From assembly GCF_000513275.1 (NCBI RefSeq), contig NZ_CBVJ010000093.1, forward strand, positions 115,158-179,157: DNA of 64,000 nucleotides, written 5' to 3'. The position numbers and the translations under genes were made by a program. Origin of the DNA: Paenibacillus gorillae. GTDB taxonomy: Bacteria; Bacillota; Bacilli; Paenibacillales; Paenibacillaceae. Shown one piece after another: positions 8,719 to 15,758 of the stretch (its first letter is position 1; the number at the start of each line of letters is the position of its first letter). Below the pieces are notes generated by a model, which saw only the letters and a list, made by a program, of their open reading frames with translations, did no database searches and was not told the DNA's origin.

Positions 8719-9840
8719 CTATTCGATAGACTTGGCCTGTCTGCCGCCTCCCAGCAGCTGATTCAACTGCTCCAGCAGATTGCCGCCGCCGGTTAGCGAG
8801 ACACTGCCGACGTTGTCACTGATTTTTTCCAAAAACTCAAGCTCCTTCAACCGGAACAGGGTCGCATTCTCATCCATCAGCTTCGCCGTATTGAGCAAGC
8901 TGCGGGTAGATGCTGTCTCCTCACGGCGGGTAATCAGGTTGGCCTGCGCTTTCTTCTCAGCGAGCAGCACCGTATTCATAATTTCCCGAACCTCTCCGGG
9001 CAAAATAATATCCTTAACACCCGCGGAGCAAAACTCGACGCCATACTCTTCGCCCTTCTGCTCTAGTCTCTCCAGCACGAACGTCCCGATCTCCTGCTTT
9101 GTGCGCAGCAGCTCATCGAGCTTAAGCATACCGACATATTCCCGCAATACAAGCTGAAGCTGGATGTAGAGCTGGTCCTCGAACCCTTTGATTTCCAGTG
9201 CTTTGAGCGGATTTACGACCTTATACTGACAGACGAAATTGAGCCGCAGCGTCACTTTATCCTCTGTCATCATTTCCTGACCAATCTGATCCAGCTGCTG
9301 GCGGCGCGTATCGATCGTTTGAACCGCTGTCGATACCGGCCCCTTCCAGAACCGGTATTTGCCCGGCCCCAGCTCCCGCTGCAGAACATTGTCGTAGAAC
9401 AGGTAGCCAATCTCCCGGTCGGCAATCTCATGCGTATGATAGAGGCCGGCGAGCTTCTTGAGAACGGCTGCACTCAGCTTAGCCGGAAGCTCCGGCTGCC
9501 GGATATCGAAATGGACAAAGGTATGCTGCTTCAGACCTTTCCAGAAGGCGTGCTTGCCGGAGCTCATCAGTATGCTCCTGCAATGCCCGTCCTCGTTATG
9601 CAGCACATATTCATCATCTTGCACATCGACGATAACCAGCTCCTCAAGCAGAAGGCTGTCATGGAGAAACAGTTCCAGCTCCTTGCCTGGCACCTCGAAA
9701 GGTCTTGCAAGCTCCAGCACTTCAACGGAATAGCCGGACCAAGGCAGAAACCGGTAGTTCCCCGGTGTAAGCAGACGAACATAGCTGCCCTTCTTGAACA
9801 GCAGCCCTCTTTGATCGTTTTGAATCGTCCAGTGGTTCAT
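8719..9840 (-). CDS. Slipin-type SPFH/band 7 protein, apparently soluble
   Basis: Protein of 373 residues. The SPFH core occupies about residues 165-310 (MTEDKVTLRLNFVCQYKV onward) and a helical C-terminus follows. Unlike classical stomatins no N-terminal membrane helix is visible. Instead the first half contains two related beta segments, GLLFKKGSYVRLLTPGNYRF (residues 11-30) and a second GYLF..GPGKYRFWKG block near residue 145, suggesting an internal duplication. The ATG at 9840 has AAGGAGG upstream. Such slipins occur beside RNA-repair genes in other bacteria (family knowledge); here the partner is the RlaP-type gene downstream. The biochemical role is unknown. Confidence 0.88.
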   Translation of the reverse strand: MNHWTIQNDQRGLLFKKGSYVRLLTPGNYRFLPWSGYSVEVLELARPFEVPGKELELFLHDSLLLEELVIVDVQDDEYVLHNEDGHCRSILMSSGKHAFWKGLKQHTFVHFDIRQPELPAKLSAAVLKKLAGLYHTHEIADREIGYLFYDNVLQRELGPGKYRFWKGPVSTAVQTIDTRRQQLDQIGQEMMTEDKVTLRLNFVCQYKVVNPLKALEIKGFEDQLYIQLQLVLREYVGMLKLDELLRTKQEIGTFVLERLEQKGEEYGVEFCSAGVKDIILPGEVREIMNTVLLAEKKAQANLITRREETASTRSLLNTAKLMDENATLFRLKELEFLEKISDNVGSVSLTGGGNLLEQLNQLLGGGRQAKSIE

Positions 9841-10451
9841 ATGTATATCCTCCTTATTTATTGCTGTCGCAATAAAGTTGATTACGGTTGTTGCGATTGA
9901 CCGCACCGCTCCCGCTTCCTCGGCGGAATCCGGCTTAAGAATGACGTTCGTGCCAATACGGCTGCTCTTTGCCGCCTTACATCCAAGCCTTGCTTTCTTT
10001 GGGCTTGCTAGTATGGCAGATCAGAACGACAATTGGTTGGCGCAGCAGCCATTCGGTATCCGCGGGTTGCATAGCCGGGCTGCGGTGCAGCTGTCTAAGC
10101 CTGCTGAGCAGCGCTGCCAATCGCTGATTAGTTGGAAAATGCTCAATATTCATCACCAATGAATCGCTTAAATTGCGAGCGGGGATTCGAACCCCTCAGC
10201 GAGAATGCTTTGCTCCTGGACAGCACGCCTTGCGCGGATACCGCGCCGGCACTGCGGGACTATTCCTGAGGAATGAAATCCCTGCCCGGGTCCGGGCCAG
10301 CTCCTCTCTCGCTTTCCCTATTATTGCGCCTGAGCGCCATGCAGAACATGGTAAAAGTATGACGACTCTGCCTTTTTTCATAAAAAATCACTTCGCCCTC
10401 TCTACTCTTGCTACAATAGAGTTTAATGATGGACTGGGAGGGAACGGCAGA
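9841..10451. other. Gene-poor region between slipin and WYL genes
   Basis: About 610 bases without a convincing protein gene. Short frames exist on both strands (for example 9977-10159 minus) but lack clear ribosome sites or recognisable motifs. The part at 10175-10312 holds the structured RNA candidate listed separately, and a TACAAT -10-like hexamer for the plus-strand WYL genes lies at 10412-10417. Confidence 0.6.
10175..10312 (-). ncRNA. Candidate structured RNA with a tRNA-like T arm
   Basis: Read on the minus strand, the 3' end contains GGGGTTCGAATCCCC, a perfect tRNA T arm, followed by CTCGC (10179-10175), which pairs with GCGAG at 10312-10308. Between them are three successive strong hairpins: GCCCG/CGGGC; a two-part GGGA...AUUCC UCA GGAAU...UCCC; and GCGCGG UAU CCGCGC inside GCC/GGC. 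No normal D and anticodon arms can be placed, so it is not a standard tRNA. The acceptor-like helix stacked on a T arm resembles tRNA mimicry in bacterial Y RNAs. Its place between slipin and the WYL regulators supports a functional RNA. Ends are estimated. Confidence 0.45.
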
Positions 10452-11768
10452 TTGGCAAGGGAAAGCTTTGATAAAGAGATCCAGTTTCTGCGCATGCTTG
10501 CTTTAACGAGCGGCGCTTACAGCCGGCAGCAGTTTGCCGACCGGCTCGGCATTTCTGTACATACCTTCGATAAAACGATGCGCCGCTTGAAGGAAATTGC
10601 GGAGACGGCGGGACAGCTGCCCAAAGAGGAGCAAAGCCTCCCCTTGGCTGAGCTGCTTCGCACCGGCTATTATGAATCCGCTGATCCGGTGCTGCTGTTT
10701 CTGTTCCGCTCCAAATCGGTCAAGGAATCCGAAAGCATACGGCTGTCGCAGATCATTATTGCATTGCAGGGAATAGCTTTAACGGCAGCTGAAGTGCTTC
10801 AGCAATGCTGTGACGGTATGCCTGAGGACATGGCTATGCCCGATGAGAAAACAATCCGCAGCGACCTCAAATATTTGGAGGAAACCGGAGTTATCCGCAA
10901 AACGCAAGGCTCGCGTCCTCAGCGCTATACAGCCGATAATCGTTTTATAACAGAGCTGTCGGATGAAGAGTTAGGCGATCTATATGCTTTTATAGATGTC
11001 ATGGCGAATACGCAAATTCCATCCGTACAAGGCTATCTGCTCCGGGACAGCTTGAAAAAAACGCTGAAGCAGCGCGCGGTTGCAGAAAGCTCCTTCTTCT
11101 ATAAATACCATTACCCTTCTCGCATCTTGGACGAAGCACATCTCTATCCGATTCTGAAAGCGATTCGCGATCGGAAACGGCTGAGCTTCCTGTACTTCAC
11201 GCCAAAAGCTCAGCAAAGCTACGGCTCCAAAAATACGAATCCGCTATTCGAGCGCGAATCGGAAGGGCGTCAGCACACGGCTTTGCCGCTGCGTGTCACA
11301 TACGATCATCAGTATGGGCGCTGGTATATGCTTTGTCATAGCGGCCGTCAAGGAATCGTCATTTACCGGATGGAAGGTTTAACACAGCTGCAGGAAAGTG
11401 ATGCCGTAGAGGAAACGGAATTTGAACAAAAGCTGCAAGCTTTGCAGCAGAAAATTCGCTTCAGCTGGCTCGTCGACACCGGCAGAACAGTGAAAGTAAA
11501 GGCGAGATTTTACAATCCGGAAGGCTCTGCCGCGAATTTCGTTCGGGACCGGGTACGGCTGCAAGGACAATGGGGAATGATTACGGAGGAAAGCGATCAG
11601 ACTTTCATCTATGAGATTGCCGTTAACGGCACGATGGAGATTAAGCCTTGGCTGCGGAGCTTTGGCTCCAGCTGCGAGGTGCTTGAGCCCCGCTCATTAA
11701 GACAGGAGTTCATTGAAGAATGGAAGGAGCTGGCCGCCGGCTATGAGCCTGTTCGAGAAAATCTATAA
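10452..11768 (+). CDS. WYL-domain transcriptional regulator with N-terminal helix-turn-helix
   Basis: Regulator of 438 residues. The amino-terminal third carries a helix-turn-helix (SRQQFADRLGISVHTFDKTM, roughly residues 23-42) and a second winged-helix-like segment near residue 130 (EKTIRSDLKYLEETGVI). The WYL-type ligand domain follows, with YPILKAIRDRKRLSFLYF and LPLRVTYDHQYGRWYMLCH. I choose the TTG at 10452 because GGGAGG precedes it at good spacing and a TACAAT -10-like site at 10412 would exclude more upstream starts. WYL proteins sense nucleic acids or nucleotides in several systems. It overlaps the next WYL gene by 26 bases. Confidence 0.82.
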   Translation: MARESFDKEIQFLRMLALTSGAYSRQQFADRLGISVHTFDKTMRRLKEIAETAGQLPKEEQSLPLAELLRTGYYESADPVLLFLFRSKSVKESESIRLSQIIIALQGIALTAAEVLQQCCDGMPEDMAMPDEKTIRSDLKYLEETGVIRKTQGSRPQRYTADNRFITELSDEELGDLYAFIDVMANTQIPSVQGYLLRDSLKKTLKQRAVAESSFFYKYHYPSRILDEAHLYPILKAIRDRKRLSFLYFTPKAQQSYGSKNTNPLFERESEGRQHTALPLRVTYDHQYGRWYMLCHSGRQGIVIYRMEGLTQLQESDAVEETEFEQKLQALQQKIRFSWLVDTGRTVKVKARFYNPEGSAANFVRDRVRLQGQWGMITEESDQTFIYEIAVNGTMEIKPWLRSFGSSCEVLEPRSLRQEFIEEWKELAAGYEPVRENL

Positions 11769-12582
11769 CTACCAAATGATAGCGCGGCTAGAGGATGCCG
11801 GGGCGATTGCGGTTACGGCGCAAGAACGTGAATGGCTGTCTGATATGCTGCGCCGGCCGGAGTCCGAGCATGCTTTTTCCCCGTCTACACTAGTCAAGCT
11901 TCGAGCTCTTGCAGCCGTGGATGATAGCATAGACATTGCGTTCGACGAGAACGAGCATGGGAGTGCACCGGAAGCGGAAGAAATTTTAGAAAAAGCAGCT
12001 AGTCAGACGGTCCAGCTTTATCACCCGCTGCTGCGGCCGCTTCGTGAAGCTTTGACACGCAAAACTGGCCTTCAACTGACCTATGCGGTCAAAGACGGCT
12101 CCGTCCGCGAGCGCCAGCACGGTTATCCGTATAAGCTTGAGTATTCTATGGTCAAACGGGAGTGGTATTTGCTCTGGTTCCATTTGCGTAATCGTTCCGT
12201 GATGACAACGAAGCTGCAGAACATTGCAGAGGTGGCGGCAGCCCCTATTCCAGCCCTGCAAGCCAAAGCCGCGAAAAAAAGGATGACCGCCTACTATGCC
12301 TCAAAGCAGCAGCAGGCGGTCATCCAAATCATGCCTCACTTTAACCGGGAGCTGTCCCGCATTTTATATGCGTTCTCCTGCTTCGATAAAGAGGTGAGCT
12401 ATGAGGAATCTACTGATACGTACCGGATTACGCTCATTTATTTAAGCGATGAGAGCGATTTTGTGCTGTCCCGTATCCGTTTTCTAGGCAAACGAATTCT
12501 CGTTACGGAAGGTGACTATCTGCGAAAACGTATGTACGAAACGGCCCATAAGTCGCTGATGCGATATGGCGTTACTCCGTAA
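11743..12582 (+). CDS. WYL-domain protein lacking an obvious HTH
   Basis: Protein of 279 residues starting inside the end of the previous WYL gene, with AAGGAG upstream of the ATG. The WYL-like region is near the middle (LYHPLLRPLREALTRKTGLQ, then YPYKLEYSMVKREWYLLWFH). No DNA-binding helix-turn-helix is evident at its amino terminus, so it may act only as a heteromeric partner of the upstream regulator, like paired WYL proteins such as PafB/PafC. The coding 3' end overlaps the convergent FAH gene by 11 bases. Confidence 0.78.
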   Translation: MSLFEKIYNYQMIARLEDAGAIAVTAQEREWLSDMLRRPESEHAFSPSTLVKLRALAAVDDSIDIAFDENEHGSAPEAEEILEKAASQTVQLYHPLLRPLREALTRKTGLQLTYAVKDGSVRERQHGYPYKLEYSMVKREWYLLWFHLRNRSVMTTKLQNIAEVAAAPIPALQAKAAKKRMTAYYASKQQQAVIQIMPHFNRELSRILYAFSCFDKEVSYEESTDTYRITLIYLSDESDFVLSRIRFLGKRILVTEGDYLRKRMYETAHKSLMRYGVTP

Positions 12583-13468
12583 CCATCCGGTTCGTCAAAG
12601 CGCCAAGACGCTCGATCTCAATCGTCACTACGTCTCCATGCTGCAGGTACACCTGATCCTCCGGCGGATAGCCAAGCACAACCCCTTCAGGCGTACCGGT
12701 CAAAATAACATCCCCCGGCTCAAGCGTCATGCACTGGGAAATGTAGCTGACGATTTCTTCGCAGTTAAAAATCATGTCCGAGGTGTTCGAGTTTTGGCGC
12801 AGCTCGCCGTTCACTTTGCAGCTGATTGCCAGATCATTCGGATTTTCAACTTCATCTTTCGTTACGAGATACGGGCCAAGCGGCGCGAATTTATCGCAGG
12901 ACTTGCCGGCCAGCCACTGGCTTGTCCGGGTTTGCAGATCCCGGGCCGACAAATCATTGGCCGTACAATAGCCGAATACATAATCAAGGGCTTCTTCCTT
13001 GCTTACATATTTAGCCGTCTTGCCAATAACGATGGCGAGCTCCGCTTCATAATCGATCTTATCACTGCTGCGGGGCAAAGGCACTTCCTCTCCATGCGCT
13101 GCCAGTGCATTGGCGAACTTATTGAATAGAATCGGATAGGCCGGAATCGGCATATTCGTCTCCTCAGCGTGCCTGCGGTAATTCAGGCCGATGCATATGA
13201 TTTTGCCCGGATTCGGTACGCATGGTCCCAGGATTAAACCTGCCTCTTCCTTCAATAACGTGCGATCCCCTTCGGCCTGATTAATGAGCAGCTGCAAAGA
13301 TGCCAGTGCCGCGTCTCCCCCGTCAAACAACTGCTGCAGCGTCAAAGGGACTGCTCCCCCGGAGCCTACCGCTATTTTCCCCGCAGCTGCCTCTATATCC
13401 AGCACTCCTGAAGCTGTACGTATGCCTAGACGAAGGCCTTCCGCTTCCTTATAGGTCAACAAATCCAT
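12572..13468 (-). CDS. Fumarylacetoacetate hydrolase (FAH) family protein
   Basis: Protein of 298 residues with the FAH C-terminal catalytic fold: CIGLNYRRHAEE near residue 92, the metal-binding EAELAIVIGKT around residue 145, the DLSARDLQ motif near 175, and TGTPEGVVLGYPP toward the end. Family members hydrolyse or isomerise acylpyruvate-type compounds in catechol or aromatic degradation, for example 2-hydroxyhepta-2,4-diene-1,7-dioate isomerase. No pathway neighbours are present, so substrate is unknown. It is monocistronic and convergent with the WYL genes. Confidence 0.9.
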   Translation of the reverse strand: MDLLTYKEAEGLRLGIRTASGVLDIEAAAGKIAVGSGGAVPLTLQQLFDGGDAALASLQLLINQAEGDRTLLKEEAGLILGPCVPNPGKIICIGLNYRRHAEETNMPIPAYPILFNKFANALAAHGEEVPLPRSSDKIDYEAELAIVIGKTAKYVSKEEALDYVFGYCTANDLSARDLQTRTSQWLAGKSCDKFAPLGPYLVTKDEVENPNDLAISCKVNGELRQNSNTSDMIFNCEEIVSYISQCMTLEPGDVILTGTPEGVVLGYPPEDQVYLQHGDVVTIEIERLGALTNRMVTE

Positions 13469-13546
13469 CTTGATCTCCTCCTTTTCTTCTATTGTGACGG
13501 TTCGGTTTCAACCGTGCAACTTTTTCCGCTCCGGTGATAAAGCGCT

Positions 13547-13575
13547 TTCACTGGCTCTTATGGGCAATCTATGTT
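13547..13575 (+). promoter_or_regulatory. Predicted promoter of the GreA-like gene
   Basis: TTCACT (13547-13552), 17 bases, TATGTT (13570-13575); each hexamer matches consensus at four positions. Initiation near 13582 would place the leader hairpin at the very 5' end of the transcript. Confidence 0.45.
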
Positions 13576-13587
13576 AGAGTAGCATCA

Positions 13588-13616
13588 AGACCTCTTAACC
13601 AAGGGGTCTTTTATTA
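13588..13616 (+). terminator. Leader hairpin with U tract ahead of the GreA-like gene
   Basis: AGACCTCTT (13588-13596) pairs at eight of nine positions with AAGGGGTCT (13601-13609) around a four-base loop, followed by a T-rich TTTTATTA. It lies after the predicted start site and before the ribosome site at 13622, so it could terminate early transcripts or protect the 5' end. Confidence 0.55.
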
Positions 13617-13635
13617 CGATTAGGAGGAGATCAGA

Positions 13636-13722
13636 GTGACTGCTATGGCAACAACAACCGCAAGCAAACCCGTACAGCACAATTTTGTTCGGACCGGAGG
13701 TGAAATCTACTATGAACCTTAG
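13636..13722 (+). CDS. Possible 28-residue upstream peptide coupled to the GreA-like gene
   Basis: GTG start preceded by AGGAGGAG at good spacing; an internal ATG is at residue 4. The 28-codon frame ends TAG at 13720-13722, so it overlaps the first 11 bases of the next gene and covers its ribosome site. The peptide is Thr/Ala-rich at first and resembles nothing I know. The arrangement suits translational coupling or a regulatory leader, but coding is unproven. Confidence 0.4.
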   Translation: MTAMATTTASKPVQHNFVRTGGEIYYEP

Positions 13723-14179
13723 TATTCCGGAGTCCGGCTTGAAATCTCGGCTCGTCCGTCAGCTCGTCGTATTAGGCGAAGAAAAGAAAAAGTTTCTCGA
13801 TAACTATTTTCCGGTTTACGGCAAAAAAAGAAATGAGATGAACAGCTACCTTTCCAACTATACGAGGGCGGTGGAAAAACTGCTCGAGTCTGCTGAAGAC
13901 AATGAGGAAATCTTAAATAACGTTGTCCTCATCGGCAGCCAAATTACAATATCCTATATATCGGAACAATCGGAGCAATCGGAATCATTCACGATCGATT
14001 TTCCTAACAAAGCAAACGCAGAATATAATCGCATCTCGTTTCTGTCGCCTGTCGGCTATCCACTGCTGCTGACTGAGCCTGGCGATGTCGTAACCGTCGA
14101 GACCCCAGCGGGCGTTGTCCGCATACGTGTCGAGTCAATACGCCTCACCCCGGAAGCGAGAGGAGCGTGGATCGCATAA
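13712..14179 (+). CDS. GreA/GreB-family transcription factor-like protein
   Basis: Protein of 155 residues. The C-terminal half (about residues 100-150, SPVGYPLLLTEPGDVVTVETP) matches the FKBP-like GreA/GreB C-terminal domain that docks on the RNA polymerase secondary channel. The N-terminal half is helical, but I do not see the paired acidic residues that trigger RNA cleavage at the GreA tip, so it may inhibit or modulate polymerase rather than rescue it. The ATG at 13712 follows GGAGGTGA; a frame-compatible ATG at 13685 has no such site. Confidence 0.72.
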   Translation: MNLSIPESGLKSRLVRQLVVLGEEKKKFLDNYFPVYGKKRNEMNSYLSNYTRAVEKLLESAEDNEEILNNVVLIGSQITISYISEQSEQSESFTIDFPNKANAEYNRISFLSPVGYPLLLTEPGDVVTVETPAGVVRIRVESIRLTPEARGAWIA

Positions 14180-14295
14180 AGCATAAAAACACTAAATCGT
14201 ATTGGTTCTTCAAATGGCTCTCCGTCGCATCCAGCGTCGCCATTGTCATTACGATGGTGTGGCTGGTTATGAAGTATACGTTAACAAGTTCCTAA
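14167..14295 (+). CDS. Possible 42-residue single-pass membrane peptide
   Basis: A GTG start inside the end of the GreA-like gene opens 42 codons to TAA at 14293-14295, just before a strong terminator at 14308. A basic/aromatic N-terminus (about residues 1-17) is followed by a hydrophobic helix (residues 18-36). AGAGGAG is upstream but very close to the GTG, so the start is doubtful. Position between a gene and its terminator supports expression. Function unknown. Confidence 0.4.
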   Translation: MDRIKHKNTKSYWFFKWLSVASSVAIVITMVWLVMKYTLTSS

Positions 14296-14307
14296 AAGAC
14301 GAAAAAA

Positions 14308-14341
14308 GGAAGAGCGCTTAGATAAGCGTCTTCCTTTTTTT
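14308..14341 (+). terminator. Rho-independent terminator
   Basis: GGAAGAGCGCTT pairs, with one bulge, with AAGCGTCTTCC, followed by seven T. It ends the GreA-like transcription unit. Confidence 0.85.
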
Positions 14342-14342
14342 A

Positions 14343-14763
14343 ATGGATGTGTGATGCCGTAATGGCGTGTAAATGCCGGATGAGCTGGGGCCGACACCGG
14401 GGCTAGGGCTGAGGTCAGTGACAGGCACGAACCTGCTTTCTTCAAGCCTGATCAGCCATTGATAAGCATGATATGCATCCTCCCTGCTTGGCAGTTGCAT
14501 ATAGCGAAGCTAGTTCGTTCTTTAGCGAACCAATTTTCGCTGGGCGGCTAAGTTGGGGATCACCTTCACCCTACAGCGAAGTAAATTTCGCTACTCGAGA
14601 AACTATGTTCACGGAAAGCGAAAATTACTTCGCTACATCAATTTACGAGCAGCCGTTCTGCCGGCTGCAACGAAAACAGGTTCGCTATATAGCGAACCTG
14701 CTTCGTTAACATTGCATCGTTATCGAAGTATAATAAAATTTATTCTCAGCCTCGGGAGGCCTC
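14343..14763. other. Non-coding stretch with a GCGAA/TTCGC repeat field
   Basis: About 420 bases with no convincing gene. From about 14500 it carries roughly ten copies of GCGAA or TTCGC in both orientations and a 24-bp perfect palindrome, described separately. Confidence 0.6.
14500..14708. repeat. Cluster of short inverted GCGAA/TTCGC motifs with a 24-bp palindrome
   Basis: About ten AGCGAA/TTCGCT-type units alternate in orientation over 200 bases. At 14677-14700 two 12-base arms, CAGGTTCGCTAT and ATAGCGAACCTG, form a perfect uninterrupted palindrome 64 bases before a small membrane-peptide gene. The field could be clustered operators, paired RNA hairpins or a decayed mobile repeat. Confidence 0.7.
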
Positions 14764-14862
14764 ATGAAAAAATCAAAAGTTGTCGTCATTGGTCTTGCGG
14801 CCGTTATTGTAGTAATTATAGCCGGTGTAGCGGCATTAGCGAACTTGCTTAGTAAAGTATAA
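14764..14862 (+). CDS. 32-residue membrane micropeptide
   Basis: ATG with GGGAGG five bases upstream, 32 codons, TAA at 14860-14862. A KKSK cationic start is followed by one long hydrophobic helix (residues 6-29) and a short polar tail. It resembles small stress- or sporulation-linked membrane peptides in size only; no family assignment. The ribosome site is the best evidence for coding. Confidence 0.6.
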   Translation: MKKSKVVVIGLAAVIVVIIAGVAALANLLSKV

Positions 14863-14983
14863 TAATCATCCTTTTACCTGGCCTGCCCGATATCTTTTAT
14901 TCGAAGTCTTGCTAGAAAGAATCGGCACGTTGAAAAAAGAAAGACTCTAATCCCCTCATACCAGTTAAAGTAAGTATGTAAGC

Positions 14984-15013
14984 ATAAGAAAAACCCTTGC
15001 GCCGCAAGGGTTT
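14984..15013 (-). terminator. Terminator of the tRNA cluster
   Basis: AAACCCTTGC and GCAAGGGTTT form a perfect 10-bp stem with a three-base loop (14991-15013). On the minus strand it is followed by TTTTTCTT, directly downstream of tRNA-Leu. Confidence 0.85.
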
Positions 15014-15026
15014 AATTGTTAGGTTA

Positions 15027-15113
15027 TGGTGCGGTAGAGAGGACTCGAACCTCCACGGGCGTACGCCCACTACCCCCTCAAGATAGCGTGTCTGCCATTC
15101 CACCACTACCGCA
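15027..15113 (-). tRNA. tRNA-Leu (anticodon GAG)
   Basis: 87 bases including an encoded CCA end. The acceptor stem TGCGGTA/TACCGCA is perfect; the anticodon stem CTATC/GGTAG encloses loop TTGAGGG, giving anticodon GAG (CUC codons). The long variable arm is typical of leucine tRNA. Confidence 0.95.
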
Positions 15114-15140
15114 CATATAGGGGAAAACCTTTTAAAGAAA

Positions 15141-15216
15141 TGGTGAGCCATGAAGGACTCGAACCTTCGACACCCTGATTAAAAGTCAGGTGCTCTACCA
15201 ACTGAGCTAATGGCTC
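15141..15216 (-). tRNA. tRNA-Lys (anticodon TTT)
   Basis: 76 bases with encoded CCA. Acceptor GAGCCAT pairs with ATGGCTC; anticodon loop CTTTTAA gives TTT. The T arm GGTTCGAGTCC is standard. Confidence 0.96.
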
Positions 15217-15267
15217 TCATGATTGTAAAACGAACTCTTGAGAGCTGCTTCACTTACATTGAGGAAA

Positions 15268-15342
15268 TGGTGACCCGTAGGGGATTCGAACCCCTGTTAC
15301 CTCCGTGAAAGGGAGGTGTCTTAACCCCTTGACCAACGGGCC
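15268..15342 (-). tRNA. tRNA-Glu (anticodon TTC)
   Basis: 75 bases with encoded CCA. Acceptor GGCCCGT with ACGGGTC includes one G-U pair; anticodon loop CTTTCAC gives TTC. Confidence 0.95.
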
Positions 15343-15465
15343 TTAATTCAATTACTTATCTTTCAGACGACATTCGTTATTGTAACACTTCAACCGCTTC
15401 AGTACAAGCATTTTTTTTCGATTTCTTCAATCCATTTCTTGGATCGATTCATCCCATGCTTATTT

Positions 15466-15506
15466 GAGGCGTAAAAAAAAGACCAGCTGTTGAACGGCCT
15501 TTCCGT
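15466..15506 (-). terminator. Possible terminator between tRNA-Ser and tRNA-Glu
   Basis: Minus-strand AAGGCC and GGTCTT enclose an 11-base loop and are followed by a run of eight or nine T (plus-strand A run ending at 15480). The stem is short, so read-through of the cluster is possible. Confidence 0.4.
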
Positions 15507-15527
15507 CACAATCACTTAGAAAAAATA

Positions 15528-15618
15528 TGGCGGAGAGAGAGGGATTCGAACCCTCGCACCACTTACGCAGTCTAACCCCTTAGCAGAGGGTCCCCTTGAG
15601 CCACTTGGGTATCTCTCC
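15528..15618 (-). tRNA. tRNA-Ser (anticodon GCT)
   Basis: 91 bases with encoded CCA and a long variable arm. The anticodon loop CTGCTAA gives GCT (AGC/AGU codons); the acceptor starts GGAGAGA. Confidence 0.95.
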
Positions 15619-15619
15619 A

Positions 15620-15695
15620 TGGCTCCCCGAACAGGACTCGAACCTGTGACAACTCGATTAACAGTCGAGTGCTCTACCAACTGAGCTATCAGGGA
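15620..15695 (-). tRNA. tRNA-Asn (anticodon GTT)
   Basis: 76 bases with encoded CCA, first gene of the cluster. Anticodon loop CTGTTAA gives GTT. It is separated from tRNA-Ser by one base. Confidence 0.96.
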
Positions 15696-15758
15696 ATATG
15701 TGCTAATTTTTTATTTCGTTTGCCGTCGTGTATCTCAGCGGCGACAAGTAATAATATA

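Noticed and set aside
9977..10159. 60-codon minus-strand frame between slipin and the WYL genes
   Set aside because: Plausible composition but no convincing ribosome site or family; it lies immediately 3' of the RNA candidate and could be part of its transcript.
9878..10162. 94-codon plus-strand frame over the slipin upstream region
   Set aside because: No ribosome site, no motif, and it covers the slipin leader in antisense.
10175..10200. Ordinary tRNA gene ending at 10175
   Set aside because: The T arm is perfect, but no D arm, anticodon arm or seven-base acceptor stem fits within 75-95 bases upstream.
12566..13129. 187-codon plus-strand frame opposite the FAH gene
   Set aside because: It is antisense to a well-supported gene and has no recognisable protein features.
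14318..14500. 60-codon minus-strand frame beside the GCGAA repeats
   Set aside because: It overlaps the terminator at 14308-14341, has no ribosome site and reads as low-complexity sequence.
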